Shown one piece after another: positions 7,872 to 15,934 of a DNA stretch of 64,000 nt; position 1 is the first letter of the stretch; each line of letters starts with the position of its first letter. The DNA is taken from assembly GCF_018324205.1 (NCBI RefSeq), contig NZ_AP023356.1, forward strand, positions 434,001-498,000, in the 5' to 3' direction. The notes under the pieces are model-generated. The model ran no database searches. It was not told the origin of the DNA and worked only from the letters and a program-made list of their open reading frames with translations. The position numbers and the translations under genes were made by a program. The DNA is from Actinoplanes ianthinogenes. GTDB lineage: Bacteria; Actinomycetota; Actinomycetes; Mycobacteriales; Micromonosporaceae.

Positions 7872-8879
7872 ATGAGTGCAGCACCTGTGATCGCCGAGGT
7901 GAGCGGCCACCTGGGCCACCTGATCCTGAATCGGCCCCGGGCGATCAACGCCCTCACCCCGGAGATGGTCGCGATCCTGCGGCGGTCGCTGGCGGAGTGG
8001 GCGGACGACGACCGGGTGCGGACCGTGCTGATCAGCGGCGCGGGCGAGCGTGGGCTGTGCGCGGGCGGCGACATCCGGGCGATTCACGCGGACGCGGTCT
8101 CCGGCGGCACCGGCTCGGTCGACTTCTGGGCGGAGGAGTATCGGCTGAACGCGACCGTCGCGGGGTACCCGAAACCGTTCGTCGCCTGGATGGACGGCCT
8201 GGTGATGGGCGGCGGGATCGGCGTGTCGGCGCACGCCTCGGTGCGCCTGGTCACCGAGCGTTCCCGGCTCGCGATGCCGGAGGTCGGCATCGGCATGCAC
8301 CCGGACGTCGGTGGTTCGTGGCTGCTCTCGCACGCGCCCGGTGAGCTGGGCACGCACCTGGCGCTCACCGGCTCACCGGTCGGCGCGGCGGACGGGATCG
8401 CGGCCGGTCTCGCCGATCACTTCGTGCCGGCGGGCGGCTTCGCCGAGCTGACCCGGGCGTTGAGCGAGCGGCCGGTCGAGGAGGTCGTCGCGGCGTTCGC
8501 CACGAGCGCGCCGGCGGGCGAGTTCGCCACGGCCCGGGGCTGGATCGACGCCTGCTACGCCGGGGACTCGGTGCGGGCGATCGTCGAGCGGCTGGCCCGG
8601 CATCCCGAGCCGGGCGCGCAGGCCGCGGCGAAGGAGATCGCCACCCGGTCACCCACCGCGCTGACGATCACGCTGCGGTCCCTGCGGACCGCCGCCGGGC
8701 TGCCCGATCTGCGGGCCGCGCTCGATCAGGAGCTGCGGCTGTCGGCGGCGATGCTGCGCCTGCCGGACCTGGCCGAGGGGATCCGGGCCCAGATCATCGA
8801 CAAGGATCGCCGCCCGCGCTGGCAGCCGGCGACCCTGGACGAGGTGTCCGCGGAGCTGATCGACGAGATCTTCGAGTGA
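7872..8879 (+). CDS. Enoyl-CoA hydratase/isomerase family, 3-hydroxyisobutyryl-CoA hydrolase type
   Basis: The 335-residue crotonase-fold protein has GLCAGGDIRAI (about residues 54-64) and GLVMGGGIGVSAHA (about 108-121), which form the oxyanion hole. ERSRLAMPEVGIGMHPDVGG (about 126-145) is the arrangement typical of 3-hydroxyisobutyryl-CoA hydrolases. It also has the longer C-terminal region of that subgroup. It would release 3-hydroxyisobutyrate in valine breakdown. No other valine gene lies nearby. The start is ATG 7872, just after the 40-bp repeats. Confidence 0.85.
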   Translation: MSAAPVIAEVSGHLGHLILNRPRAINALTPEMVAILRRSLAEWADDDRVRTVLISGAGERGLCAGGDIRAIHADAVSGGTGSVDFWAEEYRLNATVAGYPKPFVAWMDGLVMGGGIGVSAHASVRLVTERSRLAMPEVGIGMHPDVGGSWLLSHAPGELGTHLALTGSPVGAADGIAAGLADHFVPAGGFAELTRALSERPVEEVVAAFATSAPAGEFATARGWIDACYAGDSVRAIVERLARHPEPGAQAAAKEIATRSPTALTITLRSLRTAAGLPDLRAALDQELRLSAAMLRLPDLAEGIRAQIIDKDRRPRWQPATLDEVSAELIDEIFE

Positions 8880-8948
8880 GGCCGATCAGCGCGGGCTGAG
8901 CGTGAGGCCGATCAGCGCGGGATGGAGGGCGAGGCCGATCAGCGCGGG
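8878..8948. repeat. Three copies of an 18-bp repeat over two convergent stop regions
   Basis: GAGGCCGATCAGCGCGGG occurs at 8878-8895, 8904-8921 and 8931-8948. The first overlaps the stop of the hydratase-type gene and the third contains the stop of the convergent deazaflavin reductase. The amplification has therefore run into both gene ends. Extra in-frame stops may have resulted. Confidence 0.8.
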
Positions 8949-9451
8949 ATGAGGCGGAAGATGCGGATCGTCCGGTTCTGGGCGGTCTCGCGATAGCGCC
9001 GATACCCCGGCCACTGGTCGACGAACGCCTGCCACAGCCGCTCCCGATCGTCGCCGTACGCCTCCCGCGCCTCGACCGGGATGTCCCGCCCGCCGACGGT
9101 CGCCGTGGCGTGCGGCTGGGCGCTCAGGTTGTGCACCCAGGCCGGCGCTTTCTCCCCGCCCCAGTTCGACCCGACCACGACGAACGCCCCGTCGTCGGCG
9201 ACGAACTGGAGCGGGCTCTGCCGCGGCTGCCCGCTGCGCCGCCCGACCGTGGTCAGCAGCAGCCCGGGCGCCATCCCGAGCGCGACGACCCGCCCCCGCG
9301 TCGCCCGGCTCAGCCACCGGTCCATGGCCACCATCCGCCGTGCGACCGGCGTGAAAAAGGGCGCGTCGCTGACCGCCCGCCAGAACTTTCTCCAGATCAC
9401 GATCAAGAGCGTAAGCAACCGGACGGCACCCCGACGCCACCAGGGCGGCAC
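8939..9451 (-). CDS. Deazaflavin (F420)-dependent nitroreductase-family protein
   Basis: The 170-residue protein matches the Ddn-like split beta-barrel family. It has an N-terminal hydrophobic helix, then GLLLTTVGRRSGQPRQSPLQF (about residues 63-83), the strand VVVGSNWGGEKAPAWVHNL (about 91-109) and a VEAREAYGDDRERLW helix. Relatives use F420H2 to reduce quinones or nitroaromatics at the membrane. The substrate is unknown here. The start is a GTG at 9451; internal ATGs exist. It stands alone, divergent from the IPT/TIG gene. Confidence 0.88.
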   Translation of the reverse strand: MPPWWRRGAVRLLTLLIVIWRKFWRAVSDAPFFTPVARRMVAMDRWLSRATRGRVVALGMAPGLLLTTVGRRSGQPRQSPLQFVADDGAFVVVGSNWGGEKAPAWVHNLSAQPHATATVGGRDIPVEAREAYGDDRERLWQAFVDQWPGYRRYRETAQNRTIRIFRLIPR

Positions 9452-9474
9452 TCAGCGGCGGTGATGGTCTTCAC

Positions 9475-10986
9475 ATGGCCACCACCAAGCAGGCCCTCGG
9501 GGCCGCCGCCGCCGTCACCGTCGCGACCGCCGCCGTCGCCGTCACCCTCGCCGGGTCCCCGGCGAACGCGGGGGCGACCGAGGGTGGGCCGTCCGCGAGC
9601 CCGTCGGCGTCCGCGCCGGCCGTGAAGGTTCCGACCGTCACGGCGATCACCCCGGCGGCCGGCCCGACCGCCGGCGGCACCTCGGTGACCGTCACCGGCA
9701 CCGGGTTCTCCTCGCTGAACCTGGCCAACCCGGCCGCGGTGAAGTTCGGCTCGGTCAACGCGGCCTCGTTCACCGTCACCTCCGACACCAGGCTGACGGC
9801 GGTCGCCCCGGCCGGCACCAGCGGCTCGGCCAGGATCACCGTGGCGAACGGCACCGGGGCCAGCACCGGGACGCTCGCCTTCGCCTACCGGACGCGGCTC
9901 GGCGCCGAGTTCGAGTCGGTGACCGGGGTGAAGATGACCGGCGGCACCGTCGTGCCGGTCACCGTGACCGGCGGCACCGTCGGCGGGTCGGCCAAGGACT
10001 TCAGCGGCGAGAAGATCACCGCACGGGTCGGCGAGGCCGTCGCCACGGTCGCCTGGGTGGACGCCACCCACGTCAAGGTGACCGCCCCGGGCAGCAAGAC
10101 CGCGGCGAAGTTGCCCATCACCCTGCTGCACGACGGGGTGGCCGGCGAGCCGTCCAAGGCCACGATCGGCTACGCCCCGGCCGCCACCACGGTCTCCCCG
10201 GCGAACATCACCACGGCCGGTGGCACCTCGGTGACCATCACCGGCACCGGGTTCTCCGAGGTGGACGTGAAGGACCCGGCCGCGGTGAAGTTCGGTGCGG
10301 CGAACGCGACCAGCTTCACGGTCAAGTCGGCCACCCAGATCGTCGCGGTGGCCCCGGCGGGCGTGAACGGGACGGCCGAGGTCACCGTGAAGACCGCCGG
10401 CGGAACGGGCCGGGCGACGGTCGACTACCGGTCACCGCTCGGCATCGAGGTTCCGGCCGGCACGGTCGCCAAGGCCAGCGGCGGGACGGTCACCCTCAAG
10501 GTCACCGGCGGCACGGCCGGGGCGACGCAGAAGGACTTCACGGCCGAGGCGATCACCGCCCGGGTCGGCGACGCGAAGGCCACGGTGACCTGGGTGGACG
10601 CCACGCACGTGAGGGTGGCGCTGCCGGCCTCGAACGCCCCGTCGGCCGGCGTGACGCTGCTGCACGACGAGGTGCCGGGCGCCCCGGCCACGGTCGGCTA
10701 CGTGCCGGTGGTGGTGAGCCTGTCGGCCAGGAGCGACGTGGTCGCCGGGGGCTCGAAGGTGACCGTGAAGGTGGCCGGCGGCGACGTCGCGGCGGCGAAG
10801 AACTTCAAGTTCGGCGACAAGGCCGCCGAGTGCACCGCGCAGGGCACCGGGTCGGCCACGGCGTACCAGTGCGTTGTCCCGGTCGCGAGCCAGCCCGGCA
10901 CGACCTGGGTCTCCTTCACCTCCAGCACCGGCGTCGCCAGCCGCTTCTCGGTCGCGGCGATCTTCGCGTACAGCGACCTGGACTGA
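9475..10986 (+). CDS. Secreted IPT/TIG-domain protein
   Basis: The 503-residue protein starts with a signal peptide (hydrophobic VTVATAAVAVTLAGSPANA, cleavage near residue 33). It then alternates IPT/TIG immunoglobulin-like domains (ITPAAGPTAGGTSVTVTGTG near residue 60; VSPANITTAGGTSVTITGTG near 240) with a second repeated module (ARVGEAVATVAWVDATHVKV and its copy near 365). The whole reads as two A-B pairs plus a C-terminal piece with two Cys. Such domains occur in cell-surface adhesins and enzymes. No catalytic domain or membrane anchor is present, so it is probably released or wall-associated. Confidence 0.85.
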   Translation: MATTKQALGAAAAVTVATAAVAVTLAGSPANAGATEGGPSASPSASAPAVKVPTVTAITPAAGPTAGGTSVTVTGTGFSSLNLANPAAVKFGSVNAASFTVTSDTRLTAVAPAGTSGSARITVANGTGASTGTLAFAYRTRLGAEFESVTGVKMTGGTVVPVTVTGGTVGGSAKDFSGEKITARVGEAVATVAWVDATHVKVTAPGSKTAAKLPITLLHDGVAGEPSKATIGYAPAATTVSPANITTAGGTSVTITGTGFSEVDVKDPAAVKFGAANATSFTVKSATQIVAVAPAGVNGTAEVTVKTAGGTGRATVDYRSPLGIEVPAGTVAKASGGTVTLKVTGGTAGATQKDFTAEAITARVGDAKATVTWVDATHVRVALPASNAPSAGVTLLHDEVPGAPATVGYVPVVVSLSARSDVVAGGSKVTVKVAGGDVAAAKNFKFGDKAAECTAQGTGSATAYQCVVPVASQPGTTWVSFTSSTGVASRFSVAAIFAYSDLD

Positions 10987-11038
10987 CCGGCAACACTCCC
11001 GTAACTTTCGACGAACATCAATCTGAGGTAACGTCCGC

Positions 11039-11052
11039 TGGGAGCGCTCCCA
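11039..11052. promoter_or_regulatory. CebR-type operator upstream of the cellulase
   Basis: TGGGAGCGCTCCCA is a perfect 14-bp palindrome identical to the box bound by the cellobiose-responsive LacI-family repressor CebR in Streptomyces. It lies 25 bp before the cellulase ATG, where a bound repressor would block transcription. No cebR gene is in the window. Confidence 0.8.
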
Positions 11053-11077
11053 CCTTCGCTTGAGAAGGAGTTCCCCC

Positions 11078-12199
11078 ATGACCCGTTCCCTCCGCGCCCT
11101 GTTAGCCGCGGGCGTATTGGCCGCCGCCGCGATCACCGGAGTGATCGCGGCGGGTCCGGCCCAGGCCGACACCCAGATCTGCGAGCAGTACGGCTCCACC
11201 ACCATCGGCGGCCGCTACGTGGTGATGAACAACCGCTGGGGCACCAGCGCCCAGCAGTGCATCAACGTCACCAGCACCGGCTTCGCCATCACCACCCAGC
11301 AGGGCGTCGGCAGCACCAGCGGCGCCCCGGTGTCGTACCCGGCCGTCTTCTACGGCTGCCACTACACCAACTGCTCGCCCGGCACCAACCTGCCCATGCA
11401 GGTCAGCCAGATCAGCAGCGCGACCAGCAGCATCAGCTACAACTACGTCTCCGGCGCCACCTACGACGCGGCCTACGACATCTGGCTCGACCCGTCGCCG
11501 AAGAAGGACGGCGTGAACGCCCAGGAGATCATGATCTGGTTCAACCGGCAGGGCTCGATCCAGCCGATCGGTTCCCGGACCGCCACGGCCACCATCGGCG
11601 GGCGCACCTGGGAGGTGTGGACCGGCAGCAACGGTTCCAACGCCGTCGTCTCCTACGTCGCGCCGTCCCCGATCGCCAGCTGGAGTTTCAGCGTCCTGGA
11701 CTTCATCAACGACACCAAGACGCGCAGCTCGGTCACCAACTCGTGGTACCTGACCAGCATCCAAGCCGGCTTCGAGCCGTGGATCGGCGGCACCGGCCTG
11801 GCCGTCACCAACTTCTCCGCGGCGGTCAACGGCGGCGGATCCCCGTCCTCGCCGCCGCCGTCCAGCCCGCCGAGCGGCTCGGCGGCCTGCCGGGTCACCT
11901 ACGCGACCAACGTCTGGAACACCGGCTTCACCGCCGACGTCACGGTGGCCAACACCGGCAGCGCCGCGATCAACGGCTGGAGTCTGGGCTTCACGCTGCC
12001 CTCCGGCCAGTCCGTCACCGGCTCCTGGAACGCCACGCTGAGCGGCACGTCCGGCGCGATCACGGCACGCAACGTCAGCCACAACGGCAGCATCGCGGCC
12101 GGCGCCAGCACGTCGTTCGGCTTCCAGGGCACCTACAGCGGCTCGTTCACCGCCCCGACCGGATTCACCTTGAACGGCACGGCCTGCACCCGGGCCTGA
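11078..12199 (+). CDS. Secreted GH12 endoglucanase with C-terminal CBM2
   Basis: The 373-residue protein has a signal peptide (cleavage after GPAQA, about residue 31). A GH12 catalytic domain (about 32-250) carries the nucleophile Glu in AQEIMIWFNRQG and the acid/base Glu in SIQAGFEPWIGG. A Ser/Pro linker follows, then a family 2 carbohydrate-binding module (about 270-373) with paired cysteines and conserved Trp. It would hydrolyse beta-1,4-glucan or xyloglucan outside the cell. ATG 11078 has a strong GAGAAGGAG site. Control by a CebR-like repressor is suggested by the upstream box. Confidence 0.93.
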   Translation: MTRSLRALLAAGVLAAAAITGVIAAGPAQADTQICEQYGSTTIGGRYVVMNNRWGTSAQQCINVTSTGFAITTQQGVGSTSGAPVSYPAVFYGCHYTNCSPGTNLPMQVSQISSATSSISYNYVSGATYDAAYDIWLDPSPKKDGVNAQEIMIWFNRQGSIQPIGSRTATATIGGRTWEVWTGSNGSNAVVSYVAPSPIASWSFSVLDFINDTKTRSSVTNSWYLTSIQAGFEPWIGGTGLAVTNFSAAVNGGGSPSSPPPSSPPSGSAACRVTYATNVWNTGFTADVTVANTGSAAINGWSLGFTLPSGQSVTGSWNATLSGTSGAITARNVSHNGSIAAGASTSFGFQGTYSGSFTAPTGFTLNGTACTRA

Positions 12200-12206
12200 C
12201 CCGGCG

Positions 12207-12236
12207 ACCCGGTCCGGCATCGCTGCCGGACCGGGT
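12207..12236. terminator. Strong hairpin between convergent cellulase and sdaA
   Basis: ACCCGGTCCGGCA and its exact complement enclose a TCGC loop, giving 13 perfect base pairs. It begins 7 bp after the cellulase stop and abuts the sdaA stop. Bidirectional termination is the likely role, although no U-run is present. Confidence 0.75.
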
Positions 12237-13526
12237 TCAGCACTCGATGACGTTGACCGCGAGCCCGCCCCGCGACGTCTCCTTGTACTTGATCTTCATG
12301 TCCGCGCCGGTCTCCTTCATGGTCTTGATGACCTTGTCGAGCGACACGTGGTGCTTCCCGTCCCCGCGCAGCGCCATCCGCGCCGCGGTGACCGCCTTGA
12401 CCGCCGCCATCCCGTTGCGCTCGATGCACGGGATCTGCACCAGCCCGCCCACCGGGTCGCAGGTCAGGCCCAGGTTGTGCTCCATGCCGATCTCCGCGGC
12501 GTTCTCCACCTGCTCCGGCGTCCCGCCGAGCACCTCGGCCAGCCCGGCCGCCGCCATCGCGCACGCCGAGCCGACCTCGCCCTGGCAGCCGACCTCGGCG
12601 CCGGAGATCGAGCCGTTCTCCTTGAACAGCAGGCCGATCGCGCCGGCCGTCAGCAGGAACCGGACCACGCCCTCCGGCGAGGCGCCCGGCACGAAGTCCA
12701 GGTAGTACCGCAGCACGGCCGGGATGATCCCCGCGGCGCCGTTGGTGGGCGCGGTCACCACGCGACCTCCGGCCGCGTTCTCCTCATTGACGGCCATCGC
12801 GTACGCCGTGAGCCACTCCATGGAGTGCACCTGCGGGTCCCCGGCGGCGCGCAGCTGGCGGGCGGTCGCCGCGGCCCGGCGCCGCACCTTCAGCCCGCCG
12901 GGCAGCACGCCCTCGGCGTCCAGTCCCGCGGACACGCACTCGTGCATCACCTTCCAGATGCCGAGCAGCCCCTCCCGCACCTCGTCCGCCGAGCGCCAGG
13001 CGCCCTCGTTGACGAGCATGATCCGCGAGATGGACAGCCCGGTCGTCCGGGTGAGTTCCAGCAGCTCGGCCCCGGAGGAGAACGGATAAGCCACCGCCGT
13101 TTTGTCCGGATTTATCATCGAACTTACGACAAATCCGCCGCCAACCGAGAAGTACTTCTTGCTGAACAGCTCTTCCCCACCGGCTCCGAGCGCCGTGAAG
13201 ATCATCCCGTTGGGGTGCTCCGGCAACGCCCGCCGCCGGTGCAGCACCAGGTCGACGTCGAGCGAGCCGATCCGGCCGTCCGCCGGCGGCTCCAGCGTGG
13301 TGTCCACGGTCTCCGGATCGTGCCCCATCAGCCCCAGGAGCACCGCCCGCGGCGTCCCGTGCCCGTGCCCGGTGGCCCCGAGCGACCCGAACAGCTCCGC
13401 CCGCACCCCGCTCACCCGGGAGTCGAGATGCGCGGTGAACATCCGGGCGGCCCGCATCGGCCCCACGGTGTGCGAGCTCGACGGCCCGATGCCGACGGAG
13501 AAGAGGTCAAAGACCGAGACAGCCAT
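12237..13526 (-). CDS. sdaA: L-serine ammonia-lyase (serine dehydratase), Fe-S type
   Basis: The 429-residue protein is the single-chain L-serine dehydratase that deaminates serine to pyruvate and ammonia. It starts [20 protein letters not shown], contains the SSSHTVGP signature, and has the 4Fe-4S cysteines in [13 protein letters not shown] and [12 protein letters not shown]. It is the last gene of the gcvT-gcvH-sdaA run. A glycine-induced riboswitch would therefore link glycine cleavage (and serine made from glycine) to serine breakdown. I used ATG 13526; an ATG four codons upstream is less likely. Confidence 0.95.
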   Translation of the reverse strand: MAVSVFDLFSVGIGPSSSHTVGPMRAARMFTAHLDSRVSGVRAELFGSLGATGHGHGTPRAVLLGLMGHDPETVDTTLEPPADGRIGSLDVDLVLHRRRALPEHPNGMIFTALGAGGEELFSKKYFSVGGGFVVSSMINPDKTAVAYPFSSGAELLELTRTTGLSISRIMLVNEGAWRSADEVREGLLGIWKVMHECVSAGLDAEGVLPGGLKVRRRAAATARQLRAAGDPQVHSMEWLTAYAMAVNEENAAGGRVVTAPTNGAAGIIPAVLRYYLDFVPGASPEGVVRFLLTAGAIGLLFKENGSISGAEVGCQGEVGSACAMAAAGLAEVLGGTPEQVENAAEIGMEHNLGLTCDPVGGLVQIPCIERNGMAAVKAVTAARMALRGDGKHHVSLDKVIKTMKETGADMKIKYKETSRGGLAVNVIEC

Positions 13527-13565
13527 GACCCCGCCCATCGGCCCGCGCCCCGGCGAACTGAGGTA

Positions 13566-13925
13566 TCACGACGTCTCCCCCGCGATCAGCGCCTCGTACT
13601 CGACGTCGGAGAGCGTCACCGGCGTCCCGCTGATCCGCAGCCGGTACAGCCACCCCTTGCCGTACGGATCCGAGTTGATCAGCGCCGGATCGTCGACGAC
13701 CGCCTGGTTGACCTCGACGATCTCGCCGTCGGCCGGGGCGTAGACCTCGCTCACCGACTTGGTCGACTCGATCTCCCCGGCCGGGTCGCCGGCGCTGACC
13801 ACCGTGCCCACCTCGGGCAGCTCGACGAAGACGACGTCACCGAGCGCGTCCGCGGCGAACGAGGTGATCCCGACCGTGGCGATCTCCTCCTCGGTCAGCC
13901 ATTCGTGATCCTTGGTGAAACGCAT
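13566..13925 (-). CDS. gcvH: Glycine cleavage system H protein
   Basis: The 119-residue lipoyl carrier protein starts MRFTKDHEWLTEEE. The lipoylated Lys lies in IESTKSVSEV (about residue 59), and the family's GKGWLYRLRIS strand follows. It shuttles the aminomethyl intermediate between the P, T and L proteins. It begins 12 bp after gcvT and precedes sdaA by 39 bp, in the same transcript. Confidence 0.96.
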   Translation of the reverse strand: MRFTKDHEWLTEEEIATVGITSFAADALGDVVFVELPEVGTVVSAGDPAGEIESTKSVSEVYAPADGEIVEVNQAVVDDPALINSDPYGKGWLYRLRISGTPVTLSDVEYEALIAGETS

Positions 13926-13937
13926 GGTCCGACCTCG

Positions 13938-14978
13938 CTATCGCTTGTAGAAGGGCAGGGAGACGATCTCGGCGGCCTCGCGGGTCCCGCGGACGTCGAC
14001 CACCAGGGAACCGCCGGCGCGATCCCGGGCCACGTAGGCCAGCGCGATCGGGTGCCCGAGCGTGGGCGACGGCGCCCCGCTGGTCACCTCGCCGACCTTC
14101 GCCCCGGTCACCGCGTCGAGCACCGCGTGGCCGGCCCGCGGCGAGCGCCGCCCCTTGGTCACCAGCCCGACCAGCTCGGTCTCGGGCGTGACCGTCCGCA
14201 AAGCCGCCGCACCGACGAAGTCCGACTTGTCCAGCGCGACCACCCGGCCCAGCCCGGCGTGGAACGGCGTGGTGCGCACCGTCAGCTCGTGCCCGTACAG
14301 CGGCATCCCGGCCTCCAGCCGCAGCGTGTCCCGGCAGGCCAGCCCGGCCGGCTGGGCCCCGGCCGCCTGCGCCCACTCCCAGATCGCCTCGGCGTCCGCG
14401 TTCGCGCAGTAGATCTCGAACCCGTCCTCGCCGGTGTACCCGGTCCGGGCCAGCAGCACGTCCTTGCCGGCCAGCCGCTCCGCCTTGATCCCGTAGTACC
14501 GCAGGTCGGCGTGCTCCCCGACGACCCGCACGGCGTCCGGCCCCTGCACCGCGACGAGCGCCCGGTCCAGCGCCGTGATCGTCACCGCGAACCCACCGGA
14601 GTACTCCCCCAGCATCGCGATCACGATCGGCGCGTTCGCGGCGTTCGCCACCACCAGGAACCGCTGCGGCTCCAGCCGGTAGACGACCAGGTCGTCGAGC
14701 ACGCCACCGTTGGTGTGGCACAGCATCGTGTACTTGGCCCGCCCCACGGCGACCGCCGACAGCCGCCCGACCAGGGCGTAATCCAGGAAGGCGGCCGCTT
14801 CCGGCCCGCTCACCTCGATCTGTCCCATGTGGCCCAGGTCAAAGAGCCCGACCGATTTCCGTACGCTGTGGTGCTCGGCGACGTCGCTGCCGTACCGGAC
14901 CGGCATCTCCCAGCCGGCGAACCCGGTGAATGAGGCGCCGAGACGCTGATGAACGTGGTGAAGCGCGGTGCGTCGCAA
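13938..14978 (-). CDS. gcvT: Glycine cleavage system T protein (aminomethyltransferase)
   Basis: The 346-residue protein transfers the methylene group to tetrahydrofolate. Family marks are FAGWEMPVRYG near the N-terminus, GLFDLGHMGQIEV, GYTGEDGFEIYC (about residue 165) and the GCV_T C-terminal barrel. I place the start at TTG 14978 (LRRTALHHVHQRLG). An AAGGAG site lies 8 bp upstream and the homology begins there. A longer ATG frame would run into the riboswitch. No gcvP gene is in the window, so the P protein must be elsewhere. Confidence 0.93.
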   Translation of the reverse strand: MRRTALHHVHQRLGASFTGFAGWEMPVRYGSDVAEHHSVRKSVGLFDLGHMGQIEVSGPEAAAFLDYALVGRLSAVAVGRAKYTMLCHTNGGVLDDLVVYRLEPQRFLVVANAANAPIVIAMLGEYSGGFAVTITALDRALVAVQGPDAVRVVGEHADLRYYGIKAERLAGKDVLLARTGYTGEDGFEIYCANADAEAIWEWAQAAGAQPAGLACRDTLRLEAGMPLYGHELTVRTTPFHAGLGRVVALDKSDFVGAAALRTVTPETELVGLVTKGRRSPRAGHAVLDAVTGAKVGEVTSGAPSPTLGHPIALAYVARDRAGGSLVVDVRGTREAAEIVSLPFYKR

Positions 14979-15010
14979 CAGGGAGGCTCCTTGACAGTCG
15001 GCCTCCCTCG

Positions 15011-15190
15011 CTCTGTCATGGGGCCTGAGAGGTTCACCGCCGGGGGCGGCTTGCACCTTGGGCGCAGCTCACGGGAGCTGACTTTCCAGAGTCGCCTGAC
15101 CGTTGCGGTACGTGTGCCTGAGAGATTCTTGAGGGAGATTTGCTCCTTCGGCGACCCGTCTCGCTTCCCAGCGGACGAGTGCTCTCCCGC
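15011..15190 (-). promoter_or_regulatory. Tandem glycine riboswitch
   Basis: The minus-strand leader of gcvT holds two aptamers of the glycine riboswitch class. Aptamer 1 (about 15190-15113) begins GCGGGAGAGC and ends ATCTCTCAGGCAC. Aptamer 2 (about 15091-15011) begins CTCTGGAAAG and ends AACCTCTCAGGCCCC. The repeated CTCTCAGGC segment and closing stems are diagnostic. In this class glycine binding usually turns expression on, here of gcvT, gcvH and sdaA. The expression platform lies between about 15010 and the AAGGAG site. Confidence 0.93.
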
Positions 15191-15251
15191 AGCGGCGTCG
15201 CGGCGAAGTCTTCTTTTGTGCTTCGGAAGCTATCAGGCCGCGCCGGAGCCA

Positions 15252-15701
15252 TCAAGATCCACTGGCCGTGTCGCCCTTCTCCCCCGCCGCGGCCAGCCGG
15301 CCCAGCGCCGGCAACGCCCTGATGATCGCCTCGCTGTCGGCCGGCTCCAGCCGCGCGAACATGCCGTCCAGCGTCGCCGCGTAGTGCGCGTAGGTGCGGG
15401 CCAGCAGGTCCCGCCCGGACCGCGTCGCGCCGACCAGGACGCCACGCCCGTCGTTCGGGTCCGGCACCCGCTGGACCAGCCCGGACCGCTCCATCCGGCC
15501 GACCAGCTGGGTCATCCCGGGCTGCGACGCCCGGGTCAGCCGGGCCAGGTCGGTCACCCGCGCCGGGCCCTCGTCGCTGAGCCGGCGCAGCACCGAGAGC
15601 GCGATCGAGCTCGGGTTGTCCGGGCCCTCCAGCTGCCGCAGAAAACGGACCAGCTGCGCGAGCACCGGCAGCAGCTGCGATCCACGACTCTCGTCGCTCA
15701 T
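15252..15701 (-). CDS. MarR-family transcriptional regulator
   Basis: The 149-residue protein has the winged helix-turn-helix of MarR proteins (ARVTDLARLTRASQPGMTQL, about residues 50-69, then DPNDGRGVLVGATRSGR in the wing) between dimerisation helices. These proteins usually repress a neighbouring gene and respond to small phenolic ligands. The start MSDESRG at 15701 follows GATGAGG. The frame is open further upstream but the composition there is not protein-like. The divergent neighbour is the chemoreceptor. Confidence 0.88.
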   Translation of the reverse strand: MSDESRGSQLLPVLAQLVRFLRQLEGPDNPSSIALSVLRRLSDEGPARVTDLARLTRASQPGMTQLVGRMERSGLVQRVPDPNDGRGVLVGATRSGRDLLARTYAHYAATLDGMFARLEPADSEAIIRALPALGRLAAAGEKGDTASGS

Positions 15702-15934
15702 GGGGAAGACCTCATCACGGCGGCACGGGTGAAACCTTCCAGATCCTTTCGTACGCCGGCCGCCGCCGTTGCCCCGCCCTCGACCGGGTCGGCCCTGCCC
15801 CAAAAGTCCGCCTTTAACCCAGACGGGACGTTAGGGGTAAGGAGCGTCTGGTTACCGCCGATAGGAACAGTGGATCCCGACTGCGGGCGGTCACGACGGC
15901 GTTGCCGCCGGGCGGGAGCATGCGGGGGGTTCAC

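Noticed and set aside
12348..14933. 861-residue open frame on the plus strand opposite sdaA, gcvH and gcvT
   Set aside because: It is antisense to three clearly recognised genes, is rich in Arg, Pro and His, and is typical of a GC-rich shadow frame.
14979..15056. Longer gcvT start inside the riboswitch
   Set aside because: The 26 extra residues overlap the second aptamer and have no family similarity; TTG 14978 has a good RBS.
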